Shown: in pieces, positions 10,101 through 21,712 of the stretch | Layout of the letters: every line of letters starts with the position of its first letter | How positions within the stretch are numbered: position 1 is the first letter of the stretch | NCBI GenBank assembly: GCA_004380135.1 | Contig: QXCR01000017.1 | Location: forward strand, 1-64,000 | DNA from: Stemphylium vesicarium | Lineage: Eukaryota; Ascomycota; Dothideomycetes; Pleosporales; Pleosporaceae | Direction: 5' to 3' | DNA: 64,000 bases | Program-made: the position numbers and the translations under genes | The notes under the pieces: generated by a model | The model's database searches: none | Seen by the model: the letters and a program-made list of their open reading frames with translations, nothing else | What the model was told of the DNA's origin: nothing

Positions 10101-13079
10101 ATTTCACTTGGCAGGTCGTTCGCTCTTGAGATGGGTTCGGTCATTCCGTCCACGGACCAACGTCTTGGTGCTGTGGAACGCCAGGGTATCAACATCAACA
10201 CCGCGTCGGATTTCATTACTCAATACACTACCCGGCAAGAGTACAAGTTTCTCGATGGTGTCGCTGATCAAGAAGAAGAGTGGCTCAAGGGCGCGCCGAC
10301 TTCGGAACCGAAGCCAAGTTACCTCTCGCGGAGCCTACACGAGGCCACTAATCTCCTTGTCGATCTGGAAAGCCGGACTCTCGGTCACAAGCATGTTGCC
10401 ATTGCGGAACTTCGCGATATTCTTCGGAGAGCCGCTGCGCTATTATGCAGGGTGAAGACGGACCAATCACCCATCGTTCAACATCTGGTCGGCATCCCAT
10501 TCGCAGTGTTCTCAAAACAGTCTATTAAGCTCGGTATCTCACTATGGACAAGTGTTGCCAAGGAAAACCCCCGTATGGAGTCTCGACTTCTGGTCGCCAT
10601 TGCTGAGAACTGGGAGAACACGGTGCGCAAGCGTCGTGGAATTTTCAGTCCTGCGTTAAAGTGCGTAGCTTCAGTGCTGGGCCCATTGTCATGTATTAAC
10701 ATCAGACAGGCATGCAGATCCCTTCTACGGAAAACAAGAGTTTGCCGCAACTGACAAAGAGGCGCTCTCGAAACGCCAGCAACAGATCTATAACCTCATA
10801 GCGCCTCACTTTCGCCTGCTTCAGTTCTTGTCCAGCCACTTTAGTGCGTCGCGACTGAGCAAAGCAGATGTAGAGCGTGTTTACGTTCGGCTGATGCATA
10901 TCACACTTGATGCGATGAGTGTAGGATGTTCGCAGCCTCTTGCTCGCGAGTCGTACTTCCACATTATTTTACTCGGATTGCGTATCGCGCGTCACTCCAC
11001 CACAATCTCGTCAACTATCAGATGGCGTTTGGTCGACCGTATACTCACTGCTGCTCTGGCGTGGTTTGCAAAGGCTCCACAATGGTCTTTTGGCGGCAAC
11101 AGACTGCAAATCAAGGCCGAGACACATGTCCTTGCAGATGTGCAAGCCCAACTTGATCTTGTCGGAAAAGTTACCACTGTGGTTGACATTGGCTCAAAGC
11201 TAAAGGCAAAGCAAGATTTACTGTCTCTACTAGTCTCCAACGAGCAGACTCGCCTTATGGTGTGGTTGTTCCCTCTCGACTATGGCAAGAAGCACCATTT
11301 TACCTCTGGACGACACAACAACACGCTTCCTGATGTAAGTCTTCCACCCAAGTAAGCGAAGTAAGCTAATTGCTCTAGGCCGCTGTGACCGCCCATTTGA
11401 AGACTGCCTGGGCCGAGCACCCTGGAATCGCCGTGCACCTGCTCAAACGCTTCCAATCCCAGCGCCTCAACAATGAGGTCAGGTGGCAGGTACTCAACTT
11501 CCCACACAAGGTTTTGGATGAGCCAGATGCGCTCGAGGTACTCCTGGGTAACACATTACCTGGTGATGTCTCCTTCCAGCTCAAGTACCTGCTCTACTGG
11601 GCACCTGTGAACCCCATCACGGCGGTCACGTACTTTATGCCGGCATACGGAAATCATCCTTTCATCATCCAGTATGCTATGAGGGCGCTCGAGAGTCACT
11701 TAGTAGACGTCATGTTCTTTTACGTCTACCAGATTGTGCAAACTCTTCGATACGACGTACTGGGCTACGTCGAGCGGTACATCATTGAGACGGCCAAATT
11801 CTCGCAGCTATTTGCTCACCAAATCATCTGGAACATGAAAGCGAACGCTTACAAAGACGAGGCTGCCGAGATTCCGGATGCTGTTAAGCCTACACTAGAC
11901 AAGGTCATGGCCAGCCTGGAGTCGAGTTTCTCAAAGGAAGATCATGCCTTCTACGAGCGCGAGTTTGCCTTCTTCAACGAAGTTACCGGTATCTCGGGTA
12001 CCCTGCGCTCCGTTTTGCACGAGCCTAAAGAGGTCAAGAAGCAGAAGATCGAGGAAGAACTGCGCAAAATCCAAGTAGAGGTCGGTGTTTACCTGCCCTC
12101 CAATCCCGACGGCCAAGTCATCGGTATCGACCGCAAGTCCGGAAAGCCACTGCAAAGTCACGCAAAGACGCCCTTCATGGCCACCTTCCGCATCCGAAAG
12201 ACACGACCCGACGACCAAGATATTGAAGAAACCGAGGAAGACGACCGCGATGTCCCCCAAAAGCGCGACAACAGCTACGAGACATGGCTATCAGCCATTT
12301 TCAAAGTCGGAGACGACTGCCGCCAAGACGTGCTCGCACTCCAAATGATCGCCGCCTTCCGCGGCATCTTCAACACCGTCGGTCTCGACGTCTGGGTCTT
12401 CCCGTACCGCGTCACCGCTACAGCCCCAGGCTGTGGCGTCATCGACGTGCTCCCCAACTCCATCTCGCGCGATATGCTGGGCCGCGAAGCCGTCAACCGT
12501 CTCGACGACTACTTCGTCTCGCGCTACGGCAACGAAGATTCCATTCGCTATCAAGAAGCCCGCTCAAACTTTGTCAAATCAATGGCTGCCTACTCCGTCA
12601 TCAGCTTCCTCCTGCAGTTCAAAGACCGCCATAACGGAAACATCATGATCGACGACGCCGGCCACATCATCCACATCGATTTCGGATTCTGCTTCGACAT
12701 CGCACCCGGTGGCATAAAGTTCGAACGCGCACCTTTCAAACTTACCGCTGAAATGATCGCTGTTATGTCGGGCAAGAATGCGCAGAATCCGTACACTTCG
12801 CAGGCGTACCGCTGGTTTGAGGAACTTACCGTCAAGGCCTTTTTGGCTAGTCGCCAGCATTGCGAGCATCTTTGCCATGTTGTACAGGTTATGCTGGATA
12901 GCGGGCTGCCGTGCTTCAAACCAGAGTCGATGAAGAATTTCCGCGATCGCTTTGTCTTGGATAAGAGTGAGAGGGAGGCAGCAGATTATATGCGCGGCTT
13001 GATTGAGAAGTCCAGGGGCAGTTATTCGACGGGCACGTATGACCGCTTTCAGCTTATTACTAATGGTATTCCCTACTAG
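7101..13079 (+). CDS. stt4: Phosphatidylinositol 4-kinase III alpha, Stt4
   Basis: Five exons: 7101-7105, 7159-8917, 8970-10660, 10710-11334 and 11379-13079; introns 53, 52, 49 and 44 nt. The spliced protein is 1926 residues (yeast Stt4 is 1900). The first coding exon is only ATGGC; the following intron has GTGAGC, a CTAAT branch and TTTTCCAG, and it supplies the missing start of a protein otherwise lacking about 32 residues. The large N-terminal part is an alpha-solenoid, then the PI-kinase helical domain (about 1370-1560). The lipid-kinase domain starts near 1650 (YETWLSAIFKVGDDCRQD), with catalytic DRHNGN near 1776 and IDFGF near 1793, and ends FQLITNGIPY. The enzyme makes PI4P at the plasma membrane for cell-wall integrity, actin and lipid transport, usually with Efr3 and Ypp1 scaffolds. 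It is convergent with the MFS gene, 115 bp between stops. Confidence 0.96.
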
Positions 13080-13194
13080 AAGTGTTGTCGGTGGAGAGGA
13101 ATGGTATATAGTTGAAAGTTTAACATTGTTTGACTTTTCATCACCGTATTCAGAACTTCTGTTCTATCTACATCTCTTGTCACTCTTTTCCAGT

Positions 13195-15222
13195 CTAAGA
13201 GCTATCCGTCGTAGCGGTCGGCTTCACTTTCTTCTCCATCTTCTTCAAGCCCGTCACAGTTTCCACATGCTCGGTTCCCAAAACCGCAGTCTCGATAAAT
13301 AAACTCGCCACGAAGCTTAAAAAGGCAAGTACCGTGTATGTAATCCACATGTTTCGCATGGCATACGCAAACGCCTGTTTGGCGGCGAGCTCCCACGTCG
13401 AATTTTCCAATGTACTCGGGAGCATGACGTTAGCCATTGCACTATCGCCATCCAGCTGATCGAGCAAGCGTTGCGGCAGTCCAGCATGGCGCAAAGCCCC
13501 CGCTTGGCTCTGCATCGAGTTTTGGAATATAGTACCGCCGATAATCGTAGAAACCGAGACGCCAATGTTACGAATAAAAGACAAAGTCGCAGTCGCACTA
13601 GCGACATTGTGCTGTTCGACCTGGCTCTGGATAGCGATAAGCGGGGCTTCGAAGAGGATTCCTGAACCCAAGCCGCCGACAATGAGGAAACCGATTGCCT
13701 TTCCCGTCGACGTAGTGGCCGAAAAGGAGATGAAGAGGCCGAAACCAATGGTCAAGAGCAGCGTCCCCACCCACATGATTTCGCGAAAGTGGCCCGTCTT
13801 GTGCATGACGACGCCACAGAAGACACCCGCAAGCGCACCGGTCACAATAAAGGGAAGAAGCAAGAGACCAGATCGTAAAGGCGAAGCTTCCAGCACAGCC
13901 TGGAAGTAAAGCGGCATATAGTACTCGCCAGCGATGAAGACGAAGCCATGAAAAAACACGACGCAGAACGCGGCGACGTTTGTGCGGCGGCGGAATAGCG
14001 TCATGGGGATTAAAGGGTACTTGGCGACTTTAGCTTCGCCGTAGATGAAGGCGAAGATCATGACGCTGCCGACGACGAGGAGGGCGATGATCTTGGCGGA
14101 GTCCCAGGGGAAGAGCACGCCGCCGAAATCGAGACCGAGGAGGATCATCAGCGTGCAGCCGAGGAAGGTGAAGATGCCGAACCAGTCTACGGCTGCGATG
14201 CCGTCGAGGAATGAGGTGTGTTCGTGGCGGATGTCGAGGAAGAGGAGGATGAGGATGGAGGCAATACCGCTGATGGGGAGGTTGATGTAGACTGTGGAGA
14301 TCTCGTCAGTATTATATCGTCCAAGAAACCCTGGACCTCAACAGGTAGAAGAGAAAGGAGTGACGAGACAAATTGAAGGAGGGAAGAAACTCACAACACC
14401 ATCTCCACGTAACCAAACTAGCAAATATCCCCCCAAGCACCGGGCCAATCCCCCCTGCCAACGCCCAAATCCCCTCGGCAAATCCCATGAGTAAACTCCG
14501 CTGTCGCAGACTGAATAAATCACTAATACACACATGCACCAGCAGAATCAACCCGCCTCCAGCAGTTCCCTGGAATGCACGCCCGATGATCAATTCTTGC
14601 ATCGTTTTGGCCGTTGCGCAGACAGCCGAGCTGGCGAAGAAGAGAGCTAAAGCAGCTAGCATGATGAGTTTGCGGCCCCAGATGTCGGATAATGAAGCCC
14701 AGATGGGACCTGAAGCGGCGTTCGCGAGAAGGTAGGCGCCCCCGATCCAGGTGTAGCCTGCGGCTGAGGAGAGGTCGGAGGAGATTGTCGGGGCGGCGGT
14801 GGAGACGATTGTTGCGTCGAGGGCGGAGACGAAGAGGGAGAGCTGAACATTGTTAGTGGGGAAGGCGTTGTGGTGGATTGAAATAGTTGGTTGAAGTTTC
14901 GGCGTCTTGTTTGTTTGAGCCCGTGGGTTGAGGAAGGTGCAGCCAGCTATCATATTGTTCGTTTTCTTCCTCCCTACACAGGGTGCAATTTTGGTTGCGT
15001 TTGACGCACGTGATGTAATAAAAAAAGATGGGCACCTACAAATAACGCGGTAACGATAGCGACCATTCTCAGCTTGCTTCTCTTTTTCCCATCTTCTGCA
15101 ATTGACTCGTCCCGTTCCATCTCTACTCTCTCCTCTGGAGCTGTATCTTTATCCTTTCCCGAGACCATTGCCGTGGGTGGTCGCTGGATTTCCGACTCGT
15201 GCTCCATATCGCTGGCGTGCAT
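13195..15222 (-). CDS. DHA2-family (14-TM) MFS drug/toxin efflux transporter
   Basis: Three exons on the minus strand, 15222-15040, 14842-14395 and 14291-13195, with introns of 197 and 103 nt, give 575 residues. A ~52-residue charged cytosolic start leads into TM1 (VAIVTALFLSLFVSALDATI). The first splice falls inside this helix and restores the standard ALDxTIV motif. Motif A appears as SDIWGRK, the second junction restores TWRWCFYINLPI, and motif C-like Gly/Pro helices follow. Length and the WRWCFYINLP signature mark the 14-helix H+-antiporter group that exports fungicides and host-selective or self-made metabolites. The tail is lysine-rich and cytosolic. The first intron is long for this window but has a good CACTAAC branch. 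It is the first accessory-type gene after STT4 and may belong with the P450 stretch; its substrate is unknown. Confidence 0.92.
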
Positions 15223-16160
15223 CTCGTGTTTTGAAATTGATGGAAGCCGTAGCCGGCTCTCAATTCATGAATCAATACCTCAACGGTAATCTTTCGGCTC
15301 GCGCGAAAGCTGAACAGGTGCTGCTGCTGCAGATTGCGCACAGCGCAGGAAGAATATCGTAACGCGTTGCGATGATGGTGATACCAATTGAATGGTCCCA
15401 ATCAACTTCAGGCCTTCGTCGTATATATACAAAAATACGTAAGTAAGTGTGAATCAGAAGTCGAAGTTGACTGTCGCGCATAGTGAAGCCCTTTTTTCCA
15501 TCGCGTCACCGCCAGATGGCTGGAACCAATCGCATGGAGAAGTGGGGCAGGCTAGACAGAACCACTTTCCTATCCCAGTTAGCAAGCGCCCTTCTCGACA
15601 TGCCGAAATGCATGCTCAGCATGGACAGAGGTGTCGAGCTTTTAGTCACAGACTTGGCTGCGTTCGTAGCTTCAATGAAGGTGATGATAGTAGAACTCCG
15701 GGGCTAGTTCTGGCAATTAGGCGAAGTGGTCCGAGTACGGGCTTACCTTTTTGGGTATGCATATCGGTGCCGGTGACTAGCTCCACGCATCCATGCAACT
15801 TTCTCTGTTTATCGACCTCTCCAACTTTCGTCCGTAATTTGCACGTCGCGCCTGGCCAGACTAAGAGAAGATGATTGTAGACTGTTAGGCCTCCCTCTGC
15901 GGTACATCGGCGTACTAATGCGCTCCCACGGCACGGTAGAGCTTACAAATCAATGGATAGAAGGGGAAGCGGATAACAGCGCCCGCTCCGATAGAGGGAG
16001 TACATATAGATGTATATTGACTAGTTATAGAGGTGTTCCATGAACGATCAAGCTTTACCACCCATGTGCAGTATTCACTAGTGGTGCAATACATGCAACG
16101 CCTCTATTACTCCATCAGCCCAAGCGGCATACTGATCCAATCAGCAATCTCCGAATCGAA
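15223..16160. other. Intergenic, 938 bp: MFS promoter and DNA upstream of the decayed dehydrogenase
   Basis: No frame with protein-like composition. Short open frames here have no recognisable motifs. The right half is AT-richer (ACATATAGATGTATATTG near 16003-16020), as often seen near eroded accessory genes. Confidence 0.5.
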
Positions 16161-17160
16161 ATGTCACTACTTATCAACCTTGTGAAAGACAAGTGAGTAT
16201 CTCCGCATCTACACCACTGGAATCCCAGGAGTCGTTCGTAGGGCGCAACGTCGTGGTCACCGATGCTACGAGTGGTATCGGCTTTGTGGCTGCCGCCAAA
16301 TATGCGTCATTGGGTGCTTCCAAGGTTGTCATCACCGCTCGAGACATGGCCAAAGGCGACAAAACTCTAGCTGAACTCAAAGAGAAAGCGGGCTGAAAAA
16401 ACCAGTTTGAGGTTTGGGAGCTGGATATGAGCTCGTACGATAGCGTCGTAGCCTTTACAAAACGCGCAGCTGGCCTAGATCACCTCGATGCTGTGGTACT
16501 CAATGCAGGAGTTTGCAGAGATCCTTTCACACTCTCCAAGTATGACTGGGAAGAAGATCTGCAGGTCAATGTGCTCTCTACGACACTCCTTGGCATCTTG
16601 CTTTTACCCAAGCTGAAGGAATCCAATCACGGCAGCACTATCTCCATCCTCGAGTTTGTGAATTCCGGACCGCACACCACTGCGGATACTAAATCAGGTG
16701 TTTGCGAAATTCCCAGTATTCTGGCAGAGTACAACAAGCCGGGACGGTTCAGCGCTCAGAAACAATACGTTCACTCGAAGTTACTCCTCATGTTTGCGGC
16801 CAACAAACTAGCGCAGACGACGTCTTCTAGCCAAGCCATCATTACTTCCGTCTGCCCTGGAGCGGTTTCAAGCCACCTGGGTCGCGACGTCAAGATACCG
16901 GGAATCAGTATCGCACTTACCATGATGCGAATGACTGTCTTGCAAATGCCAGAGCAAGCTGCGAATGCGTACGTCACTGGTACAGCTTAAGATCAACGGC
17001 TTCACGGACGGCTTTGGAAATCCGATATGATTCAGCTAACTTCCGGAAGTATCTCTGGGGAAGAGAATGTAAAGTCCGGACTGCGTGTGTGGGATGAGAT
17101 TGTGGAGGCATTGGGCAAGGACGTACCTTTGGCTAAAGAGATTTTTGGCTACCCTCATGT
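16161..17160 (+). pseudogene. Decayed short-chain dehydrogenase/reductase (SDR) gene
   Basis: The ATG at 16161 starts MSLLINLVKDK, a usual opening for retinol-dehydrogenase-like fungal SDRs, but the frame ends in TGA just after it. A one-base shift continues into SFVGRNVVVTDATSGIG. From there one frame holds almost all the rest: the cofactor fold, LNAG (residues VVLNAGV), the YVHSK catalytic Tyr-x-x-x-Lys, and the C-terminal VWDEIVEALGKDVP. That frame is cut by TGA at 16394-16396 and TAA at 16988-16990. The Rossmann motif TGxxxGIG reads T-D-x-x-x-G-I-G, losing its first glycine. Each nonsense change could come from C-to-T (CGA to TGA, CAA to TAA) and the Gly-to-Asp from G-to-A, the type made by repeat-induced point mutation. 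The right end is approximate. The lesions are seen directly; RIP as their cause is inference. Confidence 0.75.
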
Positions 17161-17573
17161 CTTAATGCGGATGTTAAGTCAGTCACGACGCACTGTCAGA
17201 GATGCTGTAATATTGCTACTGGCGACAAGTTGCATCTCGAAAATATCGGTCAATTTTCTTCAGTCTCACTTGCCTACTAAGACAGTCTCTCAGACTGCAG
17301 ATATTTGTTTTAAACCCTTGGGACATATCTCATTGCTTCTACTCAATGCGTATATAAGGAGGCTTGGGCGCACCAGAGTAAAATTTGACTTCGGTCGTTC
17401 ACAATGAAATACAAAATACACTAACTAAGCACATCTATATATTTAAACAACGATGCAAATACTGCCTATAAGAAGGGTTCCTTGTTTTTCCTGACAAAGG
17501 CCACAAATCAGCACAGACGCCGCGATACAGTAAGCAAAACACACCACAAAGAACTTTTTTACATCCAAGAAAC
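17161..17573. other. Intergenic, 413 bp, between two eroded genes
   Basis: AT-richer sequence with no supported gene. The open frame of the dehydrogenase remnant continues into it but no longer resembles an SDR. Confidence 0.45.
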
Positions 17574-18305
17574 ATGACTAAGATATTTGGAGTAGCACAG
17601 ATTGTGCATGACCTAGTAGTGGCATTTCCCAGGAAGGCTAAGTCCTCCACTCGCCTCGATAAAGATCTGAGCCAGGCTGTGCGGGCCGAAGGTTCACCCC
17701 GCGCGGGCTTCGGGGACAGCCATGAGTACGGAAACATCATCCGCGAGACATATGGTCAAAGCATTGGGGATGGCATGTGGCTCTGCGAATGTGGCTCAGA
17801 AAACGAGCTCATCCATTACAAAGGGGATCACCCTTTCAAACATCTCTATTGCCTGTCATGCGATCGTAACTATTGCCGGAAGTTTCCATCGTCCGACATC
17901 TTTCGGATCTATGGACACCATCAGCCAACCACTAGCGGCGAGCCTCGCGCGGGTCAGATGTGCTCAAGTTGCGGTCTGACCCATCGTGCTCGTGTAAACA
18001 AGGGCCAGCTGTGTTTTGACACAGTTTGCAGTTGCGGTAAAACATCTGATGCATCCTGGATTCACTTCTCTATTGAAAGTGTAAAGGATTACCGCAGGGA
18101 CCCTGTAAGATGTCCCCTGGACTTGAAGCGTCGTCGGGCAAATGCGCTGACTGATTGAAAGAATTGGCTTGACTCTGGCCATGTGGACATGCCTGCTTTT
18201 CGGGAGCGCCAACATACTGTTGAACATGCCGAGGATGGCTCAATCAATATCGAGAGGAATGGTGAATTTATTATGCGCGCCACCCAATGGAATCAGCCAG
18301 AATGA
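17574..18305 (+). pseudogene. Double zinc-ribbon protein gene interrupted by a TGA
   Basis: The ATG at 17574 opens 194 residues containing two Cys clusters: CECG...CLSCDRNYC (about residues 70-100) and CSSCGL...CFDTVCSCGK (about 130-160). Spacing fits two treble or ribbon-type zinc sites, as in the fungal 'double zinc ribbon' families. The frame stops at TGA 18156-18158 but stays open in the same phase for another 48 codons with protein-like composition (AFRERQHTVEHAEDGSINIE) to a second TGA at 18303-18305. No splice pair removes the first stop. A CGA-to-TGA change is the simplest reason. The TGA is followed by AAG, not the CTA context known for efficient readthrough. It could still make a shortened zinc protein, since both Cys clusters precede the stop. 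Function unknown. Confidence 0.6.
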
Positions 18306-18517
18306 AGGCGTTGCGCCCTCGGAACCATTTCTTTGTCTTGTGATAGTCTCTGACATCTTTGACAATAATCAATTTTATACGTCCTGTCTCACTAGACTTC
18401 GTGACTTGCATACGACTCTTCTGATATCCCTTGTTCGCGCATGGCGTTGCTCGAGGCCAGACGGTCCCCAACTATACTACCTTACCATGCCACCCCTTTC
18501 TAATAGACTTACTCCTA

Positions 18518-20274
18518 CTATCCTCTCGGCGTCAGGCTCACAGAGAACTCCCCATTGTGTGCGATGCCACCGATAACAATGTACTTTCCAGGCTGCTTGA
18601 CGTCCATATCGAAACGACGAAAGATCTACCAATTAGTATGCTGACGCAGTATGAAGAGTTTCGTATGAAAACTTACCTCCGGCAGCAACTTATGCAACTC
18701 CATCAGTGCAACATCTTTACCTAGACAAATCCTCGATCCCATACCGAAAGTGAACTGAGCCGCCTCCAACTCGAAAGTTCTCTGGTCACTTTGCATCCAT
18801 CGCTCTGGCTTGTATTCTTCTGCATGCTCTCCGTAGAAAGCCGTGTCCCGCTGAACACTGTACGCATAACACGTAACTTCCGCCCCGCCAGGCACATAAT
18901 GTCCGTCGATGACTTTACCGCCTTGAGGGATCACCCTACTAAAGAGGTTCGGGGCCGGCGGTTGAAGACGGAGACTCTCTTTGATGCACGCCGCGAAGTA
19001 TGGAAGATGTTGTCTCGATTCATCATACCGAATTGGTGATGAAAGCAGACCGCCCGTTTCGGCCGTAGCAATCTCTGCACGTACTCGTGCTAGGACAGCA
19101 GGGTTGGTAAGGATGAAACGAAGAGTCGCCCCCAATGCTGTGCCCGTTGTATCAGCTCCGGCTTGGATGAGAAGTGTGACGTGAGCGCGTTTCTCTATCG
19201 GGGTCAAGGGAGAGCCGTCTGAATAGCGAGCGTCGAGGCAACTAGGCATCCTTAGCATTTCATCACATACATAGGCACTGTATGCGACCTACTGTTGTAA
19301 AAAGTCCGGCTTGCCTTCGAATGGTTTTTCAGCGTTCTGCTGCTCACGTGTAGATACCTGACGATCAGCTTCCCACATCAACCAGCCCAGTCCGGTTTCG
19401 TTGGACATAGAAGGCAGAAATAGCCGAGCTAGAAACGAAACCTGCAAAATTGTCTCCCTGAAGAAGTTGAACCTTCCCGAGAAGCCAAACAAGTAAAGGC
19501 CACTACGGAAATTCCCGAGCAACTCTTTCTCGTCGCGTTGATTTTCTACACTCCCAAACGGGTCCGTAAACGAGATCATCCCTAGGATATCAGCTGCAAA
19601 CTCTGCGACCTTGTCGGCTAGACATATTGTACGATGGGCTTCGGCGTGCTCGTGAAACTTCCGGATGAAAAGCGAGATCTGGTCATCGAAGCGGGACTCC
19701 CATGCGTTCTTTAGTGGCCCAATGGTCCAAGGCCCATTGGACAATGCTTTGCGCAACCGACGATGTTGATCTCCGTCTATGGTCGTTACAAGGTGAGGAG
19801 GGCCTATAGGTTGGTGTACAGAGTCAGCATTTGTGGCACGTTAAGTCCATGCATAACCTATACTAACCCAGTGCCCCACCGCGGTACACACCACCCTTTA
19901 GGTTGCACTGTGGATCTCTGTAGATGTCTTTCAACGCGGATGGCTTGGGAAAAAGAAGTAACGTAGGGGATAGACGAATGGGGCGGTCCGCTATATACTA
20001 TTAGAACTTGTACTTCATCTATATCATGGGGTGCCTCACTCCCATATCTCTTTACAAGATACATCATCCACTCGGGCTCCTTGCCCATTACAGAGACGAT
20101 GGCGCCCACTACGGAAAACGAAGTAGCATACCATGGTCCTGGAAACCCTGAAAGCGGATGTAGCTTTTGCATGTAGAACACGCGCCAGAGACATGCTGTC
20201 AACAGTATTCCGAACGTGATAAGGCTCAGGTTGAGTGCTTTTGCGGTGACGTCGGTCACGTCCTGCGCCGCCAT
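18518..20274 (-). CDS. Cytochrome P450 monooxygenase, microsomal, five exons
   Basis: Exons on the minus strand are 20274-20040, 19990-19868, 19803-19293, 19250-18677 and 18625-18518; introns 49, 64, 42 and 51 nt. The product is 516 residues, normal for a fungal class II P450. A membrane helix (about 14-32) is followed by the Pro-rich hinge PLSGFPGPW. The I-helix has AGADTT (319-324), the K-helix ExxR is E380-R383, then YKPERW, and the haem loop is FGMGSRICLG with ligand Cys465. All key residues are present, so the gene looks functional, unlike its two left-hand neighbours. The PWTIGPLKNAWE region resembles the large pisatin-demethylase-like group, but the substrate cannot be read from sequence. 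The fourth intron (42 nt, AAG acceptor) and the third donor (GTTAGT) are the weakest calls. It is divergent from the SnoaL-like gene at 21713. Confidence 0.9.
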
Positions 20275-20707
20275 GGTCGTAATAGTGCGGGTAAGAGAGG
20301 AGGAATCAAAATGTTGCTGTCAAACTATTGCTGTGCGACAGTAACGAACTACGGAACCAGAGTGACAGCCATATTATTATATGCTACAAATACCTTCTGG
20401 TAATGAATCTCATCGGTGTGCCATCCGCGACCACGCACATAGTTTGACCGGCTTGCTGCAACCCTTCTGTGAGCAAAGCTGACGAAGCTCCGTTCTTGAA
20501 TGTGAGCCCCGCACGCAGCCGTACTGATGTCTGTACAATAGAGTCTAGTCGCAGCGTATACGAGGGTCATGATGCAGCTGTTCGCCACACTGGTTGTTTG
20601 AGCCTATGACGGTTGGCTCGTGCTTGGCATTCTTATGATACTACGCGCATGCAGTACCATCGCCGAGTTGATAAGTCGAGATGTGCAGGGTCATGCGCAG
20701 AAATTGC

Positions 20708-20731
20708 GGGAATCCTAACGGGAATCCTAAC
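20708..20731. repeat. Tandem direct repeat of GGGAATCCTAAC (two copies)
   Basis: Two perfect, adjacent 12-bp copies at 20708-20719 and 20720-20731, followed by CGGAAG at 20729-20735 or so. It lies about 430 bp upstream of the P450 start codon. Function is unknown. Confidence 0.7.
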
Positions 20732-20997
20732 GGAAGGTATCACGCCGTTACTGTACCACATCGTCGGGTCGTTCACACGCATGGGAAAAACGTTAGCCAG
20801 CGCCCAAATCTTGATTTCTGGCCGATGTGCACAAATTAACAGTATTGTGGTGTGAGGTTATAGGCCGGGCGATGAGGGGGTGGAAGAGGAAGGTGTTCAC
20901 ATTTGGTCCAATCAGTGGCTTTGTTGAGGATCACGTAAGCTCATGCTATTTCCGAATTGGGTAATTCTCACCAAGCATCGATCGTAGTAAGTCCGCT

Positions 20998-21028
20998 GTG
21001 AAAGGTGTCGACCGCAGACACCTTTCAC
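20998..21028. repeat. Perfect 12-bp inverted repeat, 7-bp spacer
   Basis: Arms GTGAAAGGTGTC (20998-21009) and GACACCTTTCAC (21017-21028) flank GACCGCA. It is too short for a transposon end pair and sits midway between divergent promoters. A binding site for a dimeric regulator or a transcribed hairpin are both possible. Confidence 0.75.
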
Positions 21029-21712
21029 CTATGTGATACGTGTTGAGCGGCTATCCAAAGGGTTTCGGGACAAATTTCTATCCTCGATCGCAGCTTTCAC
21101 ATTCTGGCTGCAACCAAGCTATCAATGCAGTATTATGCACTGACATCGTTTGGACTCATGCCACTGTTGAGAGTCAATCAAATCGCAAATCGTGTCGAAA
21201 TTGAAATCATGTCAGGCCTGAGATTGACGTTGATTCTGCGCCGTGATCCACGGCTGCCGAGACACTGCCATATATGGCAAGTGGGGCTCACCCTCCAATC
21301 ATCACCCGGACACTCTTGGGGTTGTTGAACGCTTCTTCTGCAACACTTCCGCTTCCTTCCGATGCATCTCGCTGCACAGTATTTGAAAAGTCCTTGTTTA
21401 TCTCAATGTTCCGATGAAAGCCATTCATATACAGTCCCCATGTATGCAAAGATACGATAGCCTAGGGCTGCAATATGAAGAATGTCTTCGAGCAAATGTG
21501 AATATGCCGGATGGCAGTGTCTTGACAGTGTTGAGAGTAGATACGTCAAGGCTACCAAGGGATATACCTGTTCTGGTGCCATACCAAAAGCGTATCCTCT
21601 ACCAGTTGCCCTGCCTCAAAACTTCGGCGCTGCGAAGCGGGGTCCCGAGAGAAAGGGCATATAACCTCCTTGCCCGGCAGGGTTTGATATCCTGCCTGTA
21701 AATTTGCCAATC

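Larger units (their letters stand above)
20275..21712. promoter_or_regulatory. 1.44-kb divergent intergenic region between P450 and SnoaL-like genes
   Basis: No supported coding sequence. Two structured motifs stand out: a direct repeat of GGGAATCCTAAC (20708-20731) and a perfect 12-bp inverted repeat (20998-21028). Both lie between two divergently transcribed accessory enzymes, where a shared pathway regulator could bind. This is positional inference only. Confidence 0.4.

Noticed and set aside
16394..18158. Programmed stop-codon readthrough at the two internal TGAs
   Set aside because: The codons after TGA are AAA and AAG, not the CTA context of known fungal readthrough, and the extension of the zinc-ribbon gene has no peroxisomal targeting end.
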